From Nostoc sp. NMS9 (GTDB taxonomy: Bacteria > Cyanobacteriota > Cyanobacteriia > Cyanobacteriales > Nostocaceae): DNA of 64,000 nt. Every line of letters begins with the position of its first letter. Positions within the stretch are counted from its first letter, which is position 1. The stretch covers positions 1 to 64,000 of the forward strand of contig NZ_JABXKL010000032.1 in assembly GCF_017114995.1 (NCBI RefSeq). Reading direction: 5' to 3'. Below the pieces are notes generated by a model, which saw only the letters and a list, made by a program, of their open reading frames with translations, did no database searches and was not told the DNA's origin. The translations under genes were made by a program, and so were the position numbers. Shown here piece after piece: positions 54,374 through 61,887 of the stretch.

Positions 54374-54826
54374 ATGACAGATTTCTTTGAATTTGAAGCA
54401 GACTTTGTTGATTCCCTGCGCTGCATTCCCATGCAAGTGCGTTGCAAACTAGATACCTGTGGCATCAAGCTAAAATTGCCTGATTGGAATCAAATGACGA
54501 CAGATGAGCGTCAAGCTTTAGTCAAATTACCTTGCACTACAAAAACGGAAATTCAGTCTTACCGCGAGTATATCGAGCAATTAATCATACAACGCACAGG
54601 TATACCAACTACAAAATTGCCCATTGAGCCTCATCCTGCATGGCTAGACTCTGCCACTGTACCAGCTAGCCTTCAGGAAAAAGCTCAAGAAATAGGTGTA
54701 ACCCTAACACAGCAAAATTGGGCAGCTTTAACGCCCTTACAGCGTTTTGCTTTGATTAAACTCAGTCAGCCAGGACATGAAAACAAAAATTTTAAGAGAG
54801 CGATCGCAGAATTTCATCTGTTTTAA
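54374..54826 (+). CDS. narM: Nitrate reductase-associated protein NarM
   Basis: The 150-residue protein matches the nitrate reductase-associated family: FEFEADFVDSLRCIPMQVRC, LDTCGIKLKLPDWNQM, ERQALVKLPC and the second half GVTLTQQNWAALTPLQRFAL. NarM is needed for active nitrate reductase in cyanobacteria. The sequence appears as two similar halves (LPDWNQMTTDERQALVKL and NWAALTPLQRFALIKL), suggesting an internal duplication. It ends the nitrate gene region and is followed by a strong terminator. Confidence 0.88.
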   Translation: MTDFFEFEADFVDSLRCIPMQVRCKLDTCGIKLKLPDWNQMTTDERQALVKLPCTTKTEIQSYREYIEQLIIQRTGIPTTKLPIEPHPAWLDSATVPASLQEKAQEIGVTLTQQNWAALTPLQRFALIKLSQPGHENKNFKRAIAEFHLF

Positions 54827-54861
54827 TTAGACAATAGTCGTGAAAATAAAAAATCTACAGA

Positions 54862-54900
54862 GCGATGCCTGCGCCTGCGGCAGGCATCGCAAAATTTTTT
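54862..54900 (+). terminator. Palindromic terminator after narM
   Basis: GCGATGCCTGC and GCAGGCATCGC form a perfect 11-base stem around seven bases, followed by AAAATTTTTT. It is also a member of the dispersed palindrome family seen at 12712. Confidence 0.75.
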
Positions 54901-55080
54901 GGTCTACTGTATCTACCAACTCCCTTAGTGAAAAAAATTTGAGAATTGTTTCCAATTGCTGAATCATTTCCTGTAATGTTTATTCTCAAGTAGCTGACTG
55001 CCAATCTCAGTAAATAACAGCTATTTGCTGCTTTTTTGAGAGTAGTGGTAAGTGGATAGTAGGTGTTGGGGTACTACATA

Positions 55081-55389
55081 GTGTTAAAACAGACATTGAA
55101 GATTGTTTTGGTGACAAGCTCTATTTGCTTCTAGATTGCAAGAAGTATAACTGCTGCTGAAACGAACAAACAAGCACAGGATAAATCTGTTGCATCGGTA
55201 TTACGCAATTCTAGAACGATTAGAGAGATTCCAAGACTCAATAAAATAGAACCGACTAACACTAGCGCTCAAGAACTAGTACAGTCACCAGCACCACAAA
55301 CAATACCTACCTCAGAAATTGTGCCAGTGACGGCAGTAAAAGCTAATCCCACCTCTAAAGGTTTGGAGGTGATTTTACAGACTCGCAAG
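55081..55389 (+). pseudogene. TonB-dependent receptor, 5' remnant
   Basis: The frame begins VLKQTLKIVLVTSSICF, a signal peptide, meets TAG at 55132-55134, then continues VLRNSRTIREIPRLNKI, TSAQELVQSPAPQTI and VKANPTSKGLEVILQT, the N-terminal AMIN-type region of cyanobacterial TonB-dependent siderophore receptors. The ISAs1 left end cuts it. No continuation follows the right end of the element, so most of the gene is deleted. Confidence 0.6.
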
Positions 55390-56562
55390 CAGGGTGGTTT
55401 CATACAAACAGAGAAAAATAATAATGATTTATAGGGGGTAATGAAACATTTACAACAGGCGAAGTATGAATCTGATCGAGCAGTTGCAACAAGTTCCAGA
55501 CTATCGGCATATCCGAGGACGAAGACACGAACTATGGTTAGTTTTGTTACTGATATTACTAGGAGCAATGACGAGGTACTGGGGTTATCGACCACTGGAG
55601 GACTTTACTAACGTACATCGGCAAAGCTTGATTCAAATGTTAGAACTGACACCTGATATCAAGTTTCCTTCATACTCGACATTCCGACGGGTACTAAAAA
55701 CCATCGATTTTCAGCCATTAACAGACTTAATTTTTTACTTGGGCATTGGCGATCGCCTCACCAAAACCAGAGGAACGATTGGCAGTTGATGCTAAGAGCA
55801 TTCGTTGCACACTGACAGATTATAGTCAGTCATATCAGAACTTTATCTCGGTTGTGTCAGTATTTAGTCACCAACGTGGTGTTGTTGTCCAGATGCAAAT
55901 TTGCTAATAAACAAGTCAGCGAAGTCGCAGTTGTGCAACAGTTAATATCTGAGTTTACAGGTCAAAGCGTCATGTTTACCCTTGATGCTCTGCACTGTCA
56001 AAAAAAACAGTATCATTGATTATCAATGCTGATAATGATTATTTGATTGGATTGAAGGAAAACCAGCCTAAACTCTACAAAATGGCTCAAACTCAATTCC
56101 TTCAATCATCTCCACTCAGTTGTGCCACAGCTATTGATTCGCGGCATTCAAGAATCGTCAAACGCACTTGCCAAGTATTTGCAGTTCCAGAATCACTTCA
56201 AAATCAATGGGCTGGACTCAAAACATTTGTTGTTGTCGAGCGTCAGGGTGAACGCGATCGCCAACCATTTCACGAATGTCAGTTTTACATTTGTAGTCAA
56301 CATCTCGAAGCTCAACAATTGCTTGCTGATACTCAAGGACACTGGGGAATTGAAAATCGGCTACACTGGGTCAAAGATGTTACATTTTCCGAAGATTTTC
56401 CACTACGTCGTGGTGGCAATGCTCCTGTCAATTGGGCAATTTTGCACACCTTTTTGATTACGAGCGCCAGATTTTTTGGTTTCCGAACTATCCCTCAAGC
56501 ACAACGTGCCTTATCCAACCAACTCCAAAAGGTTTTTTCTCTGTTTGTATGAAACCACCCTG
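55390..56562 (+). mobile_element. ISAs1-family insertion sequence, decayed
   Basis: The element is 1173 bases. Its terminal inverted repeats match over 29 bases, beginning CAGGGTGGTTTCATACAAAC at both ends. No direct target duplication is visible: the left flank is CTCGCAAG and the right flank CTCTCCAT. It inserted into, or was left next to, a TonB-receptor remnant. Confidence 0.88.
55466..56552 (+). pseudogene. ISAs1 transposase, frameshifted
   Basis: The DDE transposase is spread over frames: N-terminus IEQLQQVPDYRHIRGRRHEL; first catalytic aspartate in LAVDAKSIRCTLTD; second in FTLDALHCQ; and the C-terminal glutamate in HWGIENRLHWVKDVTFSED. Frame changes occur near 55775, 55905 and 56000. 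Translation would stop at each, so the element cannot move on its own unless programmed shifts or sequencing errors explain them. Confidence 0.85.
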
Positions 56563-56660
56563 CTCTCCATGAATTGCCAGAGGGGTTTCAATATTTACTT
56601 GACGTCACGTACCTGGCAACCGCTATAAACAACTATTGACAAAAGATGAGGTAACAAAAT

Positions 56661-57263
56661 ATGGCTGCAAAGAAACTTTTGATGCTTGTTGGTGACTATG
56701 TAGAAGACTATGAAGTGATGGTTCCTTTCCAGGCATTGCAAATGGTAGGACACACTGTCCACGCAGTTTGCCCCGACAAAAAAACTGGCGACAAGGTGCG
56801 GACAGCAGTTCATGACTTTGAAGGAGACCAGACTTATAGCGAAAAACCCGGACACAATTTTACTTTAAATGCTACCTTCGCAGAAGTAGAAGCCACAAAC
56901 TACCATGCCTTAGTCATTCCTGGAGGACGGGCACCAGAATATATCCGCCTCAATCAGCAGGTACTAGAAATCACCCGTCACTTTGCCCAAACGAATAAAC
57001 CGATTGCTGCCATCTGCCACGGCTTGCAGTTATTAGCGGCTGCTGATGTACTGCAAGGCAAGAGATGTAGTGGCTACCCTGCTTGTAGCCCAGATATCAA
57101 GAGTGCTGGAGGGATCTATGTTAATATCCCTGTCGATCGGGCAATAGTTGATGGTAACTTGGTGACAGCACCAGCTTGGCCTGCTCACCCACATTGGCTA
57201 GCAGAATTCCTCACAATACTTGGAACTAAGATTGAACATCCAGAATTGACTACAGTTGTTTGA
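56661..57263 (+). CDS. DJ-1/PfpI-family protein
   Basis: The 200-residue protein has the flavodoxin-like DJ-1/PfpI fold: [20 protein letters not shown] with E15, DALVIPGG-like [16 protein letters not shown], and the nucleophile elbow [10 protein letters not shown] with C119-H120, then [15 protein letters not shown]. This subgroup includes proteases, glyoxalases and deglycases; which applies is not shown. ATG 56661 follows GATGAGGT about nine bases upstream. It stands alone, just after the IS. Confidence 0.88.
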   Translation: MAAKKLLMLVGDYVEDYEVMVPFQALQMVGHTVHAVCPDKKTGDKVRTAVHDFEGDQTYSEKPGHNFTLNATFAEVEATNYHALVIPGGRAPEYIRLNQQVLEITRHFAQTNKPIAAICHGLQLLAAADVLQGKRCSGYPACSPDIKSAGGIYVNIPVDRAIVDGNLVTAPAWPAHPHWLAEFLTILGTKIEHPELTTVV

Positions 57264-57700
57264 GACAAGATACTAGAAATCTTTTGGTTCAATCTTCATA
57301 ACAGTTTTTTCCCTACTCCCTACTCCAAAAGAGCTTTGGCAAAAACAACTGACAACAGACGACTGAAAATTATATATTTTTGAAATGGAACTAAATGCAG
57401 TAAAAAATACTATTTTTTAATAAATTGCGGTGCGTTTAATTTGCCGCTACGATGTCAAAAGTACAGCATCGAGACAATCTGATTTATCCCCCTAACAAGC
57501 CTGTTTTAGGACAAACTATCAGCAGATGGAATACTTCTTTACATGAGGTGAAACAATTTGAAATTTTGCACCAATAATTTTAAATTTCTTAGCAGTAAGT
57601 GAAGCTATAGTGGATTTAGCAATGCTGCTGCTAATGTGGCTAAGGTTAGTCCTGCTGCCAAATTATGTGAAGAATTAGTTTAGAAACGCACTCTAACTCG
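57264..57700. other. Non-coding region
   Basis: No supported gene. One tract contains CTACTCCCTACTCC, a short intergenic repeat. Nothing else stands out. Confidence 0.5.
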
Positions 57701-59083
57701 ATGACAGGCAAAAACGCAAGACATAATGCATTTCTGCGGCTAGTGTCTGGTAATGGGGCAGCTTTGGGAGCAGAATCTCGCTACTCGCTGCCCCCCAGTA
57801 AAGAGATGGTAATTGGACGCGACCCCAGCTGCCAAGTTGTCTTGGATGCCATGATGTACCGAATGGTATCTCGTCGTCATGCAGTGGTTCGTCCCCTCTC
57901 TCTATCCCCAGATAGCAAATTTAGTTGGGTGCTTTGTGACTTGAATAGTGCTAATGGCACTTACTTAAATGGACAACGCTTGTATGAATGTCAGGAATTG
58001 CACCCAGGCGATCGCATTTCTCTAGGTGCTGATGGGCCGCAATACATTTTTGAATACGAGTATACCTCACTGACTCCGGCGACGACAGTGAACCAAGTTA
58101 CACCACTGCCTTCGGCGACGAACTACCACAACCACACGCAATTAAAGCAGCCAGATTCTGTTAGCTTCACCCAGCTTTTTCCGATTATTTCCACTGGTAA
58201 AGATTTAACTAGTAAAGCTTACCTCGTACCGGGAATACTGACCGTAATTTTTGTGGTGCTGATGTTCGCTACAGTCGGTCGGCCCCAAGCTAATCAAGTG
58301 ATCGTAGCAAGTTACATCGCCTTCGCTGCCTACTATTTTGTTTACCAACTTTGCGGTAAACAAAAGCCTTGGTGGGTGCTAATGGCTACGTCATTGGGTA
58401 CAATCCTGATTTTGCTCAGTCCGCTGTTGGATCTATTTATTTTCGTATTTCGCGGCATTCTGCCTGGAAGCTTGCCCACACCCCAAGAATCTATCACCTT
58501 CACAGAGTTACTGGTGCGGATGTTTTTTGGCGCTGGGTTGATGGAGGAATTACTCAAGGCATTACCTGTACTAGGGGCTTTTGCCATCGGTAGAATGTTG
58601 TCTTCACCTTGGCGAGAACGCATCGGCATCTGGGAACCTCTAGATGGTATTCTCCTGGGAACGGCTTCTGCCGTTGGCTTCACTCTCTTGGAAACCCTCG
58701 GTCAGTATGTGCCTGATATCACTCAAAATGTCACGCAACAGGTGGGTATAGGAGCTGCTGGTCAACTGGCAGGTTTACAACTGTTAATTCCGCGAATTTT
58801 AGGCTCTGTAGCCGGACACATGGCTTATAGTGGCTACCTGGGTTATTTTATCGGGTTGGCTGTCCTCAAACCTAGTAGAAGTTGGCAAATTCTGTCTATT
58901 GGTTATCTGAGTGCCTCTGCGCTCCACGCTCTCTGGAATGCTACAGGGTCAATCAATGCCTTGCTGTTGGTAATTGTTGGAGTGTTATCTTACGCCTTTT
59001 TGATGGCGGCAATTCTCAAGGCACGGGCGCTGTCACCGACGCGATCGCAAAATTTTGCTACCCGATTTCTTGGGCCAAAATAG
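57701..59083 (+). CDS. FHA-domain PrsW-type membrane protease
   Basis: The 460-residue protein joins an N-terminal FHA domain (residues about 20-120: VIGRDPSCQVVLDAM, VSRRHAVVRP, DLNSANGTYLNGQRL) to a multi-pass membrane domain of the PrsW family (about 165-445). PrsW marks are the EExxK-type MEELLKALPVLG near 281, a second glutamate in FTLLETLGQY, the histidine in VAGHMAYSGYLGYFIG and SALHALWNATGS. PrsW enzymes cut membrane proteins such as anti-sigma factors; the FHA domain should bind a phosphothreonine partner. The combination suggests phosphorylation-dependent regulated proteolysis, which is inference. Other FHA and phosphatase genes lie just downstream. Confidence 0.87.
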   Translation: MTGKNARHNAFLRLVSGNGAALGAESRYSLPPSKEMVIGRDPSCQVVLDAMMYRMVSRRHAVVRPLSLSPDSKFSWVLCDLNSANGTYLNGQRLYECQELHPGDRISLGADGPQYIFEYEYTSLTPATTVNQVTPLPSATNYHNHTQLKQPDSVSFTQLFPIISTGKDLTSKAYLVPGILTVIFVVLMFATVGRPQANQVIVASYIAFAAYYFVYQLCGKQKPWWVLMATSLGTILILLSPLLDLFIFVFRGILPGSLPTPQESITFTELLVRMFFGAGLMEELLKALPVLGAFAIGRMLSSPWRERIGIWEPLDGILLGTASAVGFTLLETLGQYVPDITQNVTQQVGIGAAGQLAGLQLLIPRILGSVAGHMAYSGYLGYFIGLAVLKPSRSWQILSIGYLSASALHALWNATGSINALLLVIVGVLSYAFLMAAILKARALSPTRSQNFATRFLGPK

Positions 59084-59371
59084 GGGAGTAGGGGGAGAAC
59101 AAGCAATGCTTGAGTATTTACCTCTTGGGATAGATGGCCTAATTTGAAAATCAGCGTACTGTTAATTTATTATGGGGTAAATATACTTACAAAAATAAAA
59201 ATCATTAAACTTCTTCTTGTAAAAGTCTTGATTTTCGACTCTATATCTTTGCGTAAGGGAAACCAACATCTTTGCAAAAAACACCTCTGAATAAAGTGAA
59301 CGCAAAGCACGGGTTACACGAACACAACGCATAATCAAAACTTTTCCTACTCCCTACTCCCCATTCCCCAT
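59084..59371. other. Non-coding region between convergent genes
   Basis: No gene is supported. A CCTACTCCCTACTCCCC-type repeat ends near 59365. Confidence 0.4.
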
Positions 59372-60019
59372 TCATAGTTCCGGCTGAGACTTGTTAAGTT
59401 CAGTAAAAGCATAAGAAGCGATCGCTAAACTAACCTTTGCTTTCTCGACTTCTGATAAAGCTGTCCACTCGCTATTTTGAAGATTACTGAGTGCAGATAC
59501 CGCGTTTTGCGATTCGCTACTTCGCATAGCGTAAGCAAAAGGACGAGCCAAAACGATCAGATCCTCTGTTCCCCAAGTTGGTAGTACTGTCTGAACGCAC
59601 TCAACCAGTTGCTCGCTGATTAATTGGCGAGCCGCAAATATCTCAGCAGCTTTGGTAGCGATGGTGTTGAGCAATATTTGGGGGACACAGGCAGAAAAAT
59701 TCGTACGTAATGTTTCTTGAAGGTTAAGTACTACTGCCTGTTGGAGGTTATCATTATGGTCAGGTGTAGGAGTAATACTAGACCAAAGTGCATCTAGATG
59801 TCCGTAAAAATCTTGCGAGCGCCTCATTAGTTCAACGCCCTGCAAATCTTCCATTCCGAACTGTTGTTCTAGTTCCTGAAAATAAGCTTCTGATTCCTCA
59901 TCACCTGGATTCCAGGGATAGTTAGCATCCTCTGGTTCTAGTAACGCTTCTAATAACTCTAAATCTACTTGAGATGGCAAAGAAGAGAAAGTGTCTGAGC
60001 CGTTAATTTTGTGAGCCAT
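59372..60019 (-). CDS. Hypothetical acidic protein
   Basis: The 215-residue protein is acidic and mostly helical, with no signal peptide or membrane segment. Recognisable sequence includes DLELLEALLEPEDANYPWNP near the N-terminus and a helical C-terminal half ending YAFTELNKSQPEL. I do not recognise the family. It lies 145 bases downstream of the CHAT-FHA gene on the same strand and may be co-transcribed, suggesting a partner of that protein. Confidence 0.7.
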   Translation of the reverse strand: MAHKINGSDTFSSLPSQVDLELLEALLEPEDANYPWNPGDEESEAYFQELEQQFGMEDLQGVELMRRSQDFYGHLDALWSSITPTPDHNDNLQQAVVLNLQETLRTNFSACVPQILLNTIATKAAEIFAARQLISEQLVECVQTVLPTWGTEDLIVLARPFAYAMRSSESQNAVSALSNLQNSEWTALSEVEKAKVSLAIASYAFTELNKSQPEL

Positions 60020-60164
60020 ATTTATCTTACCTGATGATTATTTGGTTGTATTGACAGCTACAAGTTCTAAGAGGAGATTTCCGCAAAAACTGTTGATTTT
60101 TTCTCCAAAAAAAACAGATTTTAAATGATGCTAAAGACTCAAATTGATTTACGCAATAGCTGTG

Positions 60165-61739
60165 CTAGGAGTCTTCAATAACAAACTCCCAGGTTTCACC
60201 TCTAGCACTTCCAAACTTTAACTGCATTCCCGATTTCAAAGGGACTTCCTCTCGGAGGATTTGTTGCCAACCATTAGGGCCTAAAAACCAGGTTGTCCCG
60301 TAGGTGGAAAAATCTTGCAAGTAATAAGTTCGCATTAGTGTAGCATCAGTAAGAGTGTTGCGGCAGAAGATTTCGGCGTGGCGTTTGGATACAGATGGTT
60401 CGGGGATGACGATATCATTGTCTCTCGTGCGGCCGATGCGGGTAACTCCATTACGCAGTAACCAGGTTTTACCTTTTGGAGTGAGCGATCGTAAACTTGC
60501 AGTCGGAAGCGAGGAACCTACATCAGGAATAGCTGTATCTGGTAGTTCCGTAATACCTTCATCTAGATTCTTAATGAGTTCGCCATTAAAATCTGGATGC
60601 AGGTAGAGAACAGGCAAAGTCCAAGCAGGTTGATTAAATTTATACAGTGTTAACAATTCTTGCCTAGCCTGGGCTACGGCTTCATCAATTGGCTTGTGCG
60701 ATCGCAAAGCTTCGGTAAAGGCTTGAATAAAACTGTGGCTTTCATGGTCAGCAATTTCATCGCGCATCCCTAAAACCGCAGGCACACCATGACGAATCAA
60801 TACTTCTGCTAAACTACTGGCAGGGATAGCTTGATGATTGATCGCAGCTGGTTGTGCGCCCCAACAGGCGTTGAAAACCGCTAGTTTCACACCTGTACGG
60901 GTCAATACTTGCGCCAATTCTATCCCATTGAGGGGCATATCTGGTCGCAAAAACAGTAACCCTCCGTCTGGGTCTGGCAAACCATGTCCAGCGTAAAAGA
61001 AAATATTGTATTCTTTGGTTTCTAATTCATCAATCAACTGTTGTGGAGTTGGTTGGATGAGTTGATTTACTACACAAGGTGCATATCTTTGGGAGTTACC
61101 AGGCATATCTACAAGAGCTTGCTGTAAGATAGCGGCTTCTTGTTCTAGTTGCAGTTTGTCATCATGACCTAAAACTAGCAGAATACTTAAAGCTTGGTCA
61201 GTTCGCAAATACGGTAAAGCGTCAACTTCAGTGGTGGTGCGACTAAATAGCAAATCTTGTGAGAGAGACATCGCCGATTGACCAGGCTCACGCTGCATAA
61301 TTTCCCAAGGGAAAGCGATCAGATCCGGGTCGCGAATTTCTAGTCGAAAGCGCAAACGTGTATGCTGACCCATAGCAATACCGCGACTGCGTTCTAGACT
61401 ACCAAGAATTTGCCCGTCGAATACCCAGCGCCATAAATTCATTCCCAAGTATTGCATCAGACGACTGCTGTAGGGGCCAGTCGTTTGACCTGAAGGGGGT
61501 GAAATCCAATCGATGGGGAATGGGTTGGCCTTTTGAGATGTTGAGTTTGGGGAAATATCTAGGCGACCATGACCAGCAAACATCTGCTGCCATTCTTGCC
61601 AGACTTGGGTCAGCTCAACAGGCCATACACAGTCACGTAAAACGTAGCCACTGGGATACGGAGCCTTGACCACCCAAATGGCGAAGTTGTCAGTGCCAGT
61701 ATTTACGAGACGGGCGATCGCCAAATTCAGGGATGGCAT
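60165..61739 (-). CDS. CHAT-domain protease-like protein with C-terminal FHA domain
   Basis: The 524-residue protein has a CHAT (caspase-like) domain at about 120-370, with LRFRLEIRDPDLIAFPWEIM, the histidine in FFYAGHGLPDPDGG near 253, the cysteine in VFNACWGAQPA near 290 and AVLGMRDEIADHESHSFIQA. A C-terminal FHA domain covers about 420-520: TRIGRTRDNDIVIP, PSVSKRHAEIF and FSTYGTTWFLG. Both predicted dyad residues are present, so protease activity is plausible. FHA binding to phosphothreonine would couple it to kinase and phosphatase signalling; the PP2C gene lies immediately upstream (149 bases), probably in one operon. Confidence 0.87.
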   Translation of the reverse strand: MPSLNLAIARLVNTGTDNFAIWVVKAPYPSGYVLRDCVWPVELTQVWQEWQQMFAGHGRLDISPNSTSQKANPFPIDWISPPSGQTTGPYSSRLMQYLGMNLWRWVFDGQILGSLERSRGIAMGQHTRLRFRLEIRDPDLIAFPWEIMQREPGQSAMSLSQDLLFSRTTTEVDALPYLRTDQALSILLVLGHDDKLQLEQEAAILQQALVDMPGNSQRYAPCVVNQLIQPTPQQLIDELETKEYNIFFYAGHGLPDPDGGLLFLRPDMPLNGIELAQVLTRTGVKLAVFNACWGAQPAAINHQAIPASSLAEVLIRHGVPAVLGMRDEIADHESHSFIQAFTEALRSHKPIDEAVAQARQELLTLYKFNQPAWTLPVLYLHPDFNGELIKNLDEGITELPDTAIPDVGSSLPTASLRSLTPKGKTWLLRNGVTRIGRTRDNDIVIPEPSVSKRHAEIFCRNTLTDATLMRTYYLQDFSTYGTTWFLGPNGWQQILREEVPLKSGMQLKFGSARGETWEFVIEDS

Positions 61740-61887
61740 GGATTCATTAAACTAAAAGCTAAAAAAAATAATTTCAAATAACAATTCTCCAAGGTGAAAA
61801 TTTTCTACTTTTTTGACCTTGTAAGTTTTTTACTCTGATTGTTACCTGTTATTATTCCAGGTTTTTACTAGTTTATCGAGTATTTGA

